A DNA stretch of 64,000 nucleotides from positions 273,102,848-273,166,847 of the forward strand of contig OY986435.1 of assembly GCA_963920525.1 (NCBI GenBank), given 5' to 3'. Source of the DNA: Dichetophora obliterata. Its lineage: Eukaryota; Arthropoda; Insecta; Diptera; Sciomyzidae. This document shows positions 52,052 through 63,704 of the stretch, one piece after another. The position numbers and the translations under genes are program-made. Position 1 is the first letter of the stretch. Each line of letters begins with the position of its first letter. Below the pieces are notes generated by a model, which saw nothing but the letters and a program-made list of their open reading frames with translations, searched no databases and was not told the origin of the DNA.

Positions 52052-52618
52052 GCATGGTAGAACTAGTGAAGGTATATGCATTTCTTTTTGTCAGAGCCAG
52101 AATTGTCAAACTCAAGCATTTTGCTATTCTTGCCTATTTTTGCTTTCTTATCGCATTGGCCGCATTCAGCGCAGACAACTGTTGTGAACTGTAATGGTAG
52201 CCACCTTAGTTCACGATGTTTTTCTCTGAATGTGTTGCTGCTGTACACGTCAGAAGTTAGATTCAATTTAATTTTTATGTAAATTTAATTCAATTGCAAA
52301 GGTTTCTCACTTAAATTTGCTGCGTTCTTTCTGCGTTTATTAATTTAACAGCGTCAGTAATAGCATCTAACAGTTTAGCAAACAGTTGTGTTCATGTAGC
52401 ATAGAATTTGTTCGCTCGATTAAAAGGCGTTCGCTACTTTATCAGTTTTAGTTAGCGCTACCAAATTTGCACCATTCAGCGAATTTTTACACAACAGTTG
52501 CCAACTGTTGTCTGCGCTGAATGCGGCCATTGTCATCGGTTTCAGATTTTTTATGAGCTGTCAACTTCGTTTTGATCCGGCAGTCTGTCTCTCCTTCTCT
52601 AATTCTACTATGGATAGA
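52052..52618. repeat. Left arm of a 2-kb inverted repeat (split by a MITE)
   Basis: TGGTAGAACTAGTGAAGGTA to CTCTAATTCTACTATGGAT pairs in inverse with 53804-54022 once the MITE at 52158-52528 is removed. The arms are about 200 bp and the loop about 1.2 kb. It may be one foldback-type element; no target duplication identified. Confidence 0.75.
52158..52528. mobile_element. MITE with GGCCGCATTCAGCGCAGACA ends, copy 2
   Basis: 371 bp, flanked by ATT (52155-52157, 52529-52531). The uninterrupted site, with a single ATT, is preserved in the inverted partner near 53906, proving a 3-bp duplication. Confidence 0.92.
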
Positions 52619-53073
52619 GGTTACTGCAGCGCAGACTGTGCTCTCTTTCCATACTGCCATGTCTGTCAAATTTAGCTGTGTGGCGAATGGAAACAAAAGA
52701 AAAGACATACGAATTTTTGCTTCGTTTTGACATTTCCGGCAGTATGCTCTCATCTGGTGCATCTACCTGTATTCTTCTACCATGTATCGTACCTATTATA
52801 AAAAATGAACAAAAACTTACTTACTTATTTGAACTAACTTGTTGAAAATAGATTTACAAACTAGTTGCATATAGATTCTTACTTTTTTTTTTTGCATGCT
52901 GATTCTTAACTTTACTTTTTTAAACAAATTTCTCACAATTTACTTTTCATGATCAAAGCTTTCTTTATTGTTGCGTACTTTTTAGTGAGCACCTGAACAG
53001 AATCAAAAATCGTTGCGACCGACGATTGAAATCGAATAGATTCTAACTGCTTTATTTTGTATAACGAAAATGA

Positions 53074-53159
53074 ACACCAACGACATGCAAGACACGAGAA
53101 GCAATAGAATTTCGTATAGAAAAAAGTATTGCTTCTCGTGTCTTGCTTGTCGTTGGTGT
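53074..53159. ncRNA. Candidate miRNA-like hairpin
   Basis: A 33-nt arm (53074-53106) pairs with 53127-53159 with one T-T mismatch and a 20-nt loop. The arm begins ACACCAACGACATGCAAGAC. Size, loop and GC content fit a pre-miRNA, but it could also be the core of a short palindromic MITE. Strand cannot be chosen. Confidence 0.4.
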
Positions 53160-53262
53160 GCTGCTTCGTGATACAGATTAATGCATCATCATAAGTAAAA
53201 AAAAGTAGAATATTTCCTGTGTATGCCACACTGATACCCATGTATACGGCGATGCTATGAAG

Positions 53263-53598
53263 CCATGGAACAATTACTGACTGGCTTTTTTCTCACGAGC
53301 GGCGATGGGTAGTTGTCAAAATTAGCTGTTCATGCAATTAATCAAAGAAAAGTGAAAAAATAAGCGAGGACTTAAACATAGCTAATCAACCGCAGCAAAC
53401 TTATATATATAAACTTATCAACTTATTAACAAACTTATTTCAATAAACTTCGCGAATAAATTTTAAGAATCAAAGAAAATTTAAAAATAAGCACATAGCT
53501 AGTCAGCAGCAGCAAACTACAACTCCTTTAGCTGTTTTTGACAACTACCAATCGCCAAAAAACTGTCACGGCTACCTTGTCAAATAATTATACCATGG
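53263..53598. repeat. TIR repeat, copy B (inverted relative to 322-642)
   Basis: Shares both ends and interior with copy A, in reverse orientation. The outer ends here form CCATGG...AATTA dyads. Confidence 0.6.
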
Positions 53599-53602
53599 GT
53601 GG

Positions 53603-53790
53603 TCATATGATTCCTGAACACCAGTACACTTTTTGCTTGTTTTAGTACTTTTTCAACCGATGAGTGTTGCTATTAAGCAGTTTTCCTTACTGCTTTCATA
53701 CATTTCGTACTAAAAATGTACTATTTTCATGCCTCAACACAAATGCTGTGAATAATTCCACAACGCAACACTGTTTTGATCCCATGATTT
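53603..53790. repeat. Dispersed repeat, copy 2
   Basis: Direct-orientation relative of 43245-43450 (GGTCATATGATTCCTGAA to TTTGATCCCATGATTT). Confidence 0.65.
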
Positions 53791-53803
53791 CATATTTTTG
53801 TCG

Positions 53804-54022
53804 AATCCATAGTAGAATTAGAGAAGGTAGATGCATTTCGGAGAGACAGACTGCCGGAACTGTCAAAACGAAGTTGACAGCCCATACAAAATCTGAAAAC
53901 GATGAGAATGGGATAAGAAAGCAAAAATAGGCAAGAATAGCAAAATGCTTGAGTTTGACAATTCTGGATATGAGAAAAAAAGAGCAGTCTGAAATCATAT
54001 ACCTTCACTAGTTCTACCATGG
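53804..54022. repeat. Right arm of the 2-kb inverted repeat
   Basis: Inverse of 52052-52157 plus 52532-52618; it retains the empty site of the inserted MITE. Confidence 0.75.
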
Positions 54023-54314
54023 TCGAATGATTTGGTAAAAGTGGTGGTGAAAATTTACTCTCTTGCTCTCGCTCTCAAATTTTTAATTTGCATTGAAACA
54101 ACAACAATGCATGACCATGATGAGCCCATGACCGCCATCGTAACAGGGCACTATGCTAAGCTTGTACAATAGGGCGCTCTCGATCCATTGAATATTAAGG
54201 TATAGGATTGGTACAATTCGTGCTCTCATGCAATTATGCTAGACACAGAGAATACCCCTGTTGTATATTTTTGCCTTGTATTGCACGATTAGCATCACTG
54301 GTAAATTGTATTAA
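54023..54314. other. Spacer
   Basis: Nothing recognised. Ends with the left target copy GTATTAA of the next element. Confidence 0.4.
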
Positions 54315-55360
54315 GGGGAGACTACGATTTCCTGGGCGCACCGATTTCAAATTGGATTCATAAAGAACTTTAAAAAATAAGAACGGCCGAAGGAAAAATT
54401 GATTCATCGATTTGTTCTCAAGTTATTTATTTTTAAAAAAAATGTTTTTTTTTAGATCGGGTAAAAAAATTGGCTATATTTTCTTCATGTATAACCGATA
54501 TTGTTTTTAAGGTATTATTTAAAAGGTAATACATAAGGCTTTCACATATATTTTGAAATTAATCAAATCTGTTGAGAATTTAATGTTTTATAGCTATTTT
54601 TATGCAAAAGTAAAGTTTTTGTTTACATAAAACTGTTATTTTCTCAAAAACTACCGATAATAATATGGATAATAAAAACTAAATTATTGAAGCTTGAAAA
54701 TTTACTTTTCATTTAGTACATAATATATATAATTTATTTGATTTTTTATGGTGTATTTTTTATGATGAAATGATTTGCCCTTGTACGGAAAGTTGTTAAT
54801 TAAAGCATATTTACCTTAGTTGTTTTGTATTCTTATTCCATTTTTTCTTATATTACCATTACAATAAATAACTGTTCTTAAGGCAACATTGTAGCTGTAA
54901 TATTTATATGAATAAATAGGGTTTTCTAGCCAGCGAAAAAATTTTAAATTTTTATTTGATACAATAGAATATTTTATTAATTAATTAATTTTATGACCTA
55001 TTAAATTATTACATAATAATTAAGTAATTTTTATTAATTTTATGTAATATAGTGTAAATTGTAAAGAATATATGTATATATTAATATATCAAACGAAAGG
55101 TTAAATTGTAAGCTTTAAAAATAAAATATATTTTAAGTACCTTAATAACGCAAATTTAGTGGAAAATATAGTTTTGCTTATAAAATTACAAATACGCTTG
55201 CAATGATGTAAGTATTGTATATCATTGAAAAGTTAATTCAATTATCTTTCAAATGACATACCAATCTTTTAGTTCCATTGGGTAATGGCAAAGAAATGAT
55301 GTTTTTGAAGATCTTCAAAAATGATGTTTTTGCGGCGCCCCAGAAATCGTAGTCGTGCCC
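54315..55360. mobile_element. Non-autonomous DNA element with ACTACGATTTC ends
   Basis: 1,046 bp; GGGGAGACTACGATTTCCTG at the left pairs with the inverse of CAGAAATCGTAGTCGTGCCC at the right. Flanks GTATTAA and GTATTGA (6 of 7) suggest a 7-bp duplication. AT-rich interior, no gene. Confidence 0.75.
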
Positions 55361-56096
55361 GTATTGACATGAAGAGAAAATTCACAATCGCGAACAAATT
55401 TTAAATCATTTATAAAACAAAGAAATCAACAAAGAAATCAATTTTCTTTAGAATATAAAAAACAGCTGAATAAAAAAATAGCCAAATGAAAAATAAAATC
55501 GCAGAGATTAAGGGTAAAAAATAAAATCTAAAAAAAATTTGTATCGCTGGCAGCGTTGCTAAAATGTGAAAATTTTACAAAAATCGATAAATTTTTTTTT
55601 CAATGTGAAAACGTGAAATTTAGCTCCATTTTGGTAAATTTTTACAGTTACAAAACAAAGCATTTTTTTTTTTTAAAAATGTTCCCTCTACGTTAAAGAT
55701 ACACTGTTTTGTTTTACTTGCAGAAACGTATTAAAATTATCGGCCCTTTTCAATGTTATTGAACTTGTTTTCTACGAAAAAAACAACCCTGCCCTAGCCC
55801 AATGGAAATTACTACGATTTTCTTAATTTGGCCTAAAAAGTATTATGGATATTGAGAGTTTTGGGACAAAGTTGCACCTTTTAAAAATGGCATGGAAAAA
55901 ACTGTTATATAAATATAATCAATTTTCTTAAAAATTTAATGACACTCCCTCACAGTTCAGCCGCTGCTAAAGGAAATTTGATTGCTTTAAAGAAAATTTT
56001 TAAACCTATCTTTAGTAAAAAAAAATCTAAGAGACAGCGTTACTGAAAATTTAAAATTTTAAACTTATCAGTTTTGTGCCCTTAACCATCGATATA
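55361..56096. other. AT-rich spacer
   Basis: No gene or element recognised. Confidence 0.4.
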
Positions 56097-56684
56097 AAGT
56101 GGGTGGCCAATTAAATAAGGACAACCTTTAAATGTGAATTTATCGTTATGTTAATTATTCAAAAAATGACACAAAAGTTAGTTTTTTTTTTTGTGAAAAT
56201 AATAAAAATTCAAAAATTGCGTTTTTAACTACCTTTCATTTAGTTAAAATGAATTTTCGCTAAAAATGAACAATATTGCATTAGTACAATAAATTAAATT
56301 TATTGTTCTCGAAGTGTTAAGATATTTTAAGCACACATGAGTTAGATTATTAGCGAGAAAGAGATATTGGTATACATTTTTCACATAAATTATTCTTGAA
56401 GCTTGACCATTTTGTAAAGTTTATAAAAACTTTTTGAAGAAAATTAACTTCGTTAAAAATGGCAGGTAGCGTTGTTTGTTTTTATGACAGAAAAGGTGAA
56501 AATTTTTTGTTAAACTGGAACAATTTTTGCTAATAAATGCTATGTCATATGAAAGCTAGTTAAAAATGCAATTTTGTATTTTTATTATTTTAGAAAAAAG
56601 AACTTTTGTGTAATTTTTTGATTAATTAATATAAACATTAATTCACATTTTAAAGGTTATCCCTTTTTATTTGGACATCCACTG
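56097..56684. mobile_element. Tc1/mariner-type MITE
   Basis: 588 bp; ends near-identical over about 45 bp (AGTGGRTGKCCAA...AACCTTTAAA), flanked by TA on both sides (56095-56096, 56685-56686). No transposase. Confidence 0.8.
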
Positions 56685-56686
56685 TA

Positions 56687-57991
56687 TATGTTTCTTGGCT
56701 TTAACATTAATAGTTTTGATGCTTTAAGAATTATTAACTCTTTTTTTAAGAATGTAACTAGGTTACTTTTATGATTTTTGTTAATTTTTGTACAAAAAAA
56801 CTTAATACAATATTGATCTCACGCAACCACATGTACAATGAATATTTATGTATCAAATATATTTACTATAATATGTTCGTTGGATACTTTAAAACGTATT
56901 TTAAATAATTAATTTTGTTTATTGATGATATTTGATAAACTTTTGTTTTGGATTTGTAATTTTTTCTTATATGTGAAATTTTTTTGAAATTTTGGTAAAA
57001 AAATTTTAGACTGTGGCAACCCTGATCGCTAGTGGTAATTAACCAGTCGGCTTTGAATTAAAGCCTCCAAAATGGACTTAAAAACAGTTCAAACATGCTT
57101 TGTTTTCGAACTCTTGTAAATAAAGTTTAAGGTGGTGAATCTTTGTTACGTAAAATAAAGAATAAATAGGTTTACATTTTAGGTATAATTTTTTTTATCT
57201 AAGTGCCATAGTTCACGGTGTTTTAAGTGGTTAAAGTTGAATTTTGCAATAATTTTTGGTACAAATTTCGCTTCAATAATTTTCATAAATTTTTAAAGGG
57301 CGATAAAATTGATTGCTTTTATTTTTTATGAAGAGAATTAAATATGACTTAAATAAAAAAAATTATCTTTCAAATATTTATTCCTTAAAAAGAAAGTTTC
57401 AAAGTGAAAAAATATTAATAATTTTTTTATTTTAAATTTCATAACAAAGTGAAAGTGGATTACTTAGTTATATTAGTGCTAAAAGATTGCTTTTATATAC
57501 TCTTTTCAAAGGACGTGTGTGTTTTATTTTGATTCAATATTGCTCATACGCAATAATAACAATAATGAAGATAAACGATCAATCGAATTAAATGAGTTTT
57601 ACTTCTTACGGATGTCCTTAATCCGTTATATTTTTATTAAAACTTGAATTTTACACATTTTATTTCTGAATTTCTAATCTAAATAGTCTAAAAAAATTTT
57701 TTCGAAAAATTGTTGCATGATAAATCTTTATAATGTTGTTACATTGTATGCAGGATGTATTAAACCTTAAAATCAATTCGACTCCACGTTGTGCAATATC
57801 ATTAACAATTTATAATTTCATAACTATTAATTTAGCTGCAATATATTCCTCATTTTTCTCCCAAGCCATTGTATCGAAAGTTAAAAAATTTGGACTTGTA
57901 CGTGTTATTTCCTTATTTAATATTGTCTCGTAAATGCAGTAGGTGTTGCTCATAACGAAGTCACTTATTTCAGCTGTTATTATATACAGAA
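56687..57991. other. AT-rich spacer
   Basis: No feature supported. A 66-codon frame at 57733-57933 has no recognisable domain. Confidence 0.4.
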
Positions 57992-59234
57992 CAGAGACTA
58001 TAAATACTTATAGACATTGCAACTGAAAGGTCCGGTACGAAATGAAAAATTTGTACGTACAAGACAAGAGACCCGACGAGTAACAAACATAACGAGTAAT
58101 CGCTTGCAGCAATTTGTGTTGCTAGCACAATGTTGCTTAAAGCAGCCTGACTTTGTTTACATTTTTTTTGCTTGATTTGTTGTTGCTGCATTGGACTTTT
58201 TTTGTTACGCTAGGATTTTGTTCAAGTTTTGGAAGCATTTCGTTGATCGTCAGATATAAATCATTTTTTTGCGATTTTGTCTAATTGAAGCAAAGGCGTT
58301 TTAGATAAATCGCTGTATCTTTTTTATTTCTAAACGGATTGAAATGCTCCAAAGGACAACATTTTAGAAAATTGATTAATCTTTCAAATGATATTAAAAT
58401 TAAATTAATCAAAAATTAATTCAATTATTTATTACCTATTTTAAACAGATTTAAAACAAAAATTCTAATCTGCTGCACAGAGTTAAATCCACTCATAACT
58501 TTAAATTGTATTTTTTAAAGAAAATGCCGTCAATTTTGTTTTCTTGTTTGTATTTCTTTGTAACTAAATTGTTATTCTACTAATTTATTAAAAAGTATAT
58601 ATTTATCTATCTGAAGCAAAGGTGGTTTAGATAAATTGCTATATCTTTTTTGTTTCTAATCGGATTCAAATGCACCAAATGACAACATTTTAGAAAATTG
58701 ATCAATGTCTTAAATGACATCAAAACTAAATTATAACAAAATTAAACCAATTATTTATAAACTATTCTTACCTTATCCTTTCAAATTACATCAAAATAAA
58801 GTCTTGCAAAAATTAATCGATTTCTTTATTTACTATTTTTACCTTTATCCATTCAAATAATATCAAAATTAAATTTGAACAGAATTAATCCAATTATTTA
58901 TTAACTATTTTAAATAGATTTAAAACAAAAACTCCAATAACAACTTTTAATTGATTTTTTTTTTAAGAAAAGACCATGCATTTTATTTTCTTGTTTTATT
59001 TATTTAGAATTTAGTTATGATTTGTCTAATTTGTTGTTAAGAAAAAATAAAAAGTAGTATTCTATTGCCACGCAGGACAATCGGCAGCTACACGAATTGC
59101 CTTGTGTTATTCTTGTTGCTTTGCCTATTTTGTAGCATCTTCCAATTGGAGACTTATTTTTTTTACATTTGATTAAATTGCGATTCGGCAATTTATATCA
59201 TAAAAAAAATATTATTTTTTTAAACCAAGATGTA
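57992..59234. repeat. Left arm of palindrome 3
   Basis: 1,243 bp, inverse of 59787-61029, which has the same length. The outer end starts CAGAGACTATAAATACTTAT. Scattered substitutions separate the arms. The flanking 8-mers do not match, so a target duplication is not shown. Confidence 0.92.
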
Positions 59235-59786
59235 GGCTTATTAACAAATTGTAAGCTCTAATTTTTGTATTAAATAGTGAAAAAGGAATACATATATGAA
59301 AACCAAAATAACTGAAATGCTTTTAAGTTTTTTGTTATATTGCTGACTTAAACATGAATTATTATAAAATAAGTTTTGAAGTTTTTTGTGATAAATTTAA
59401 AATTTGCTAAATAAATGAAATTTTTAAATTTTTTTCCTTTTCCTTCGAAAATTTAAAAATTACAAAATAAATGAAATTTTTTAAGATTTCTTCTTTGCTT
59501 TTAAATTTCAATTATTTCAAATGTATTTAAGTTTTAAGGAAATACCATACAAAAATAAAAATAATTACAAAAGCATGGGGGAAAACATTGCTAAATGAGG
59601 TGCACTTATTTTTAACAATATGAAGTGCATTCAGTTTAGAGTAGAGATGAGCGATATTTTGATACCGGTCATTTAGTCACCGTGATTGAAAAATCACTGG
59701 TAACTGTGGTGATTAAATACTATTAAAAAACCGTGATCAGTGATTGAGCTTTTGTTAATTTTTTGTCTTATGTCGTTTGCAGCGAT
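59235..59786. repeat. Loop of palindrome 3, with hAT-like sequence
   Basis: 552 bp. It includes TAGAGATGAGCGATATTTTG followed by repeated GTGATTGA/AATCACTG motifs (59643-59755), resembling the end of a hAT element. The other end was not found. Confidence 0.5.
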
Positions 59787-61029
59787 TACATCTTGGTTTA
59801 AAAAAAAAATATTTTTTTATGATATAAATTGCCGAATCGCAATTTAATCAAATGTAAAAAAAATAAGTCTCCAATTGGAAGATGCAACAAAATAGGCAAA
59901 GCAACAAGAATAACACAAGGCAATTCGTGTAGCTGCCGATTGTCCTGCGTGGCAATAGAATACTACTTTTTATTTTTTCTTAACAACAAATTAGACAAAT
60001 CATAACTAAATTCTAAATAAATAAAACAAGAAAATAAAATGCATGGTCTTTTCTTAAAAAAAAAATCAATTAAAAGTTGTTATTGGAGTTTTTGTTTTAA
60101 ATCTATTTAAAATAGTTAATAAATAATTGGATTAATTCTGTTAAAATTTAATTTTGATATTATTTGAATGGATAAAGGTAAAAATAGTAAATAAAGAAAT
60201 CGATTAATTTTTGCAAGACTTTATTTTGATGTAATTTGAAAGGATAAGGTAAGAATAGTTTATAAATAATTGGTTTAATTTTGTTATAATTTAGTTTTGA
60301 TGTCATTTAAGACATTGATCAATTTTCTAAAATGTTGTCATTTGGTGCATTTGAATCCGATTAGAAACAAAAAAGATATAGCAATTTATCTAAACCACCT
60401 TTGCTTCAGATAGATAAATATATACTTTTTTAATAAATTAGTAGAATAACAATTTAGTTACAAAGAAATACAAACAAGAAAACAAAATTGACGGCATTTT
60501 CTTTAAAAAATACAATTTAAAGTTATGAGTGGATTTAACTCTGTGCAGCAGATTAGAATTTTTGTTTTAAATCTGTTTAAAATAGGTAATAAATAATTGA
60601 ATTAAGTTTTGATTAATTTAATTTTAATATCATTTGAAAGATTAATCAATTTTCTAAAATGTTGTCCTTTGGAGCATTTCAATCCGTTTAGAAATAAAAA
60701 AGATACAGCGATTTATCTAAAACGCCTTTGCTTCAATTAGACAAAATCGCAAAAAAATGATTTATATCTGACGATCAACGAAATGCTTCCAAAACTTGAA
60801 CAAAATCCTAGCGTAACAAAAAAAGTCCAATGCAGCAACAACAAATCAAGCAAAAAAAAATGTAAACAAAGTCAGGCTGCTTTAAGCAACATTGTGCTAG
60901 CAACACAAATTGCTGCAAGCGATTACTCGTTATGTTTGTTACTCGTCGGGTCTCTTGTCTTGTACGTACAAATTTTTCATTTCGTACCGGACCTTTCAGT
61001 TGCAATGTCTATAAGTATTTATAGTCTCT
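59787..61029. repeat. Right arm of palindrome 3
   Basis: Inverse of 57992-59234. A frame at 60783-61145 here and its mirror in the left arm are shared because of the palindrome and have no recognisable domain. Confidence 0.92.
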
Positions 61030-61044
61030 GCTGTGTTTGTAAAA

Positions 61045-61183
61045 AGGGGTGTTCACATTTCAAACCGCTCATCAAATCGTTTGTCAAATCCAATAGAACA
61101 ACGTGGGAATTCCATGAAAATTTCACGTTGTTCTATTGTATTTGACAAACGATTTGATGAGCGATTTGAAATGTGAACAGCCC
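61045..61183. mobile_element. Short palindromic MITE / hairpin
   Basis: 139 bp. GGGGTGTTCACATTTCAAAC at the left pairs with GATTTGAAATGTGAACAGCCC at the right; the stem continues to GAACAACGTG for about 55 bp, with a loop of about 25 bp. No clear target duplication. Confidence 0.8.
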
Positions 61184-61538
61184 TAAATACTTCATTTCAC
61201 TTCAACTACACCGCTTCCTTATATTTTACTTCTATGGTCATGCCTCGTATTTTTATGCTCGTCTACAGCCGCATAATTACATACATCACAGGGTTGCATA
61301 ATTATTGAAAACGACAGTCACATGGCGTAGTGCTTACAGTTTCAACAATAACAAAAAGATAAAGTGACGGGACTTTTTTCGTTGCCCCTACACACATCAC
61401 ACTTGTCGGATAGACGTCGGTTGGTTGGTTGGTTTAGATGGTGATTCTACATGCAAGTAGGATCCAAGTAGCTCTAGTGAGCCGTTTTGATAACATAACC
61501 TCATGTTTCTGTTGGTTGACTGGGCAACGCACTGCTAG
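61184..61538. other. Possible retroelement 3' fragment
   Basis: GGTTGGTTGGTTGGTTTAGA followed by GTAGGATCCAAGTAGCTCTA and a GTGAGCCGTTTTGATAAC block resembles LINE 3' ends I have seen in flies, but I cannot name it. Confidence 0.3.
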
Positions 61539-61546
61539 GTTATAAC

Positions 61547-62135
61547 CATTGTGTAAGAGAACCAGGTGTTAGTGAGTTTTTGACAACACCATGAATTTCT
61601 TTGCTTCTGTCAAAAAATTGTGAGCGAAAGAGCGGAACTGTTGATAGTTGTCAAATTGTGTTATTTGTTTGAGTTGCTAGATGATGTGCTATAGGTCTTA
61701 TTGTGCGAATTTAGTATAAATAAATATTAAATGCAATTAATTGTGCCGTGTTGTGTTGACAAAAAGTTATTGCGATTGTCTTTACCGATTTGCCAAGTTT
61801 GTTATTGAATGTTTTGGCCATATTCTCAGAAACGCGCGCTGGAAGGTGCCGCCGACATGAAGGCCAGCATGCAAATTCTCTTGCATTCACATCGTTGTTT
61901 TTTTTTTGCATAACGCACAGCATCTCATATATTTTCTAATTGTTTTCCATATCACTTTATTCTCACTTTAATCTCAGTAAAAATCTTATAAACTTGCAGA
62001 AAGACACGAATTTAACAAAATTTGATGTCATTGCAATTCACCATCAGCTGTTTCTGACAAGAGCGGGGAAACATAATTTTATCATTTTGAGAGAGAAGTG
62101 TCAAACTCACTAACACCTCTATTTCTTACACCATG
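61547..62135. mobile_element. DNA element with 8-bp palindromic target GTTATAAC
   Basis: 589 bp; ends CATTGTGTAAGA / TCTTACACCATG-like and inner AGGTGTTAGTGAGTTT, flanked by perfect GTTATAAC (61539-61546, 62136-62143). An 8-bp duplication fits hAT or P types; the target is itself a palindrome, as is the P-element consensus site. No transposase. Confidence 0.8.
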
Positions 62136-62143
62136 GTTATAAC

Positions 62144-62347
62144 CATCCGGTGCGGTTGATGAACGTTAAGAGATTGTTGATTTTTGTTGTTGAAAGTACC
62201 TCCAGATTGCTGAGGAAGGGCTTGCCAAGCGTAGACGTCGGACTTCATTATTTTTTAGATGCCGAAGAGTTACCATCGAGTGAAAATATTGTTTTTTAAC
62301 ATTTATTTTCATATTATTAATTTTTTTTTTGCACACAAACGATACTA
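62144..62347. other. Short spacer
   Basis: Nothing recognised. Confidence 0.4.
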
Positions 62348-62355
62348 CATGTGTG

Positions 62356-63230
62356 CACGGCTGCCACCTTTGTGGGAAAAATCCCATTTGTGGTTATTTT
62401 TAATTGCCGTGGGAAATGGGAATTCCCATGCAATTTTTTAATTGAGTGTGGTTTTTTAATTCACTTGGGATTTTTTTTTTTTTGTTTTGAAGGATTTATT
62501 TTTATTTTTCAGCTTAAATATGTATAAATATATACATAAAAGTGTATATTTTTCATATTTTGTTCATTGTAAAAATTATCTTAACCCTTCTATATGATTT
62601 CGCAACGATTTCGGTTACTTTGGTTTGGTGGAAAGTTCGTTCACTCTTGACATAATTACATGCATTGGGAAAATATTTTTCAGTGATTTATTTTTTATTT
62701 CAATATATATAATTGGTATATCCTAAAATTGATTTGTGATTGGCCCTTATTACGAGTTGCTTTCAACGTAATTTTCGCTGATTATCGAACGCCAGATTCT
62801 TATTATGAGCAGTGCAACCCTGTCGAAATGTTCGTTTTTTATCGAATTTTCAGTCGAATAGAATTTTGCTTTTGATGCGGAGCGTGCTGAGCAATAATTG
62901 TTAAAAAGATAAAAGTTTTGTGATTGTGTTTTGCTTTTTAAAGACTAAAAACTAGTTTGGAACTGTTTTTGTAAATTTTATACTAGTCTAAGGTGGATTA
63001 AACAAATATTTTTTATTGAATGTTATTACTTAAAGGCTAATTAAAACACAGACGACGAAATATACAAGTTATTATTTTTAATTTTTTTGTTTCATTTTTA
63101 ACAATTTGTTATTTTTTTTTAATTACGATGGGATTTTTTTTTAATTTTATGCCAGGGGAATTTTAGTGGTTATTAATTTTGCTACTGTGGGAAAAAGCTT
63201 TTTTCGAGGGAATTTGAGGTGGCAACCGTG
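62356..63230. mobile_element. hAT-like MITE with CACGGYTGCCACCT ends, copy B
   Basis: 875 bp, flanked by perfect CATGTGTG (62348-62355, 63231-63238). Same ends and short-motif arrays (TGGGAAAAATCCC, TTTTTAATT..CGTGGG) as copy A at 49701-51057. Confidence 0.9.
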
Positions 63231-63385
63231 CATGTGTGATGACTTGACAGGTCGGATGGCCATGTAGTTCCGTTTGAGGGGTCCTATAAATACGATTTGT
63301 TGAATGTACGCTTAAACTGTGATTAGCCTTAATAAATCCGCAGTTATTTTTGTCGCTAAGCAATTGGTTTAACTTTCTTGCTTAA

Positions 63386-63614
63386 CCTTCGCCTTACTAA
63401 TGCCCACCCGGGTGGTTTTTTGGATTTTGATTTCTTAATAAATTCCTGTATTTTGATCGAAACTAACTAGGGTTTCGACTCACTGAACAAATTTAAGAGT
63501 GTTTTTGTATAGTCTACGCAAAATAATTATTTTCAAGTATTTTAATCCTTTTCAGTTTTAATCCTTTTCAGTTTCAGTAAACGATGCACACAAAAGTGTT
63601 CCGTAAGGCGAAGG
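63386..63614. mobile_element. piggyBac-type MITE, copy 2
   Basis: 229 bp, TTAA on both sides (63382-63385, 63615-63618), ends CCTTCGCCTTAC / GTAAGGCGAAGG. I read no difference from copy 1 at 8609-8837. Confidence 0.93.
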
Positions 63615-63704
63615 TTAAAAGCAATTTTCGTAGCATTTTTGCAAGGAAATTTTTGTTAATTTAGATAAAAAATGGGAAGTAACAAAAATTCCACTTTTTA
63701 TTAC

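Noticed and set aside
57733..57933. 66-codon frame resembling a membrane protein
   Set aside because: Hydrophobic residues come from AT-rich sequence; no family motif or context.
60783..61145. Plus-strand frame of 120 codons
   Set aside because: It is mirrored by the palindrome at 57970-58191 and runs into a MITE hairpin. No recognisable motif.
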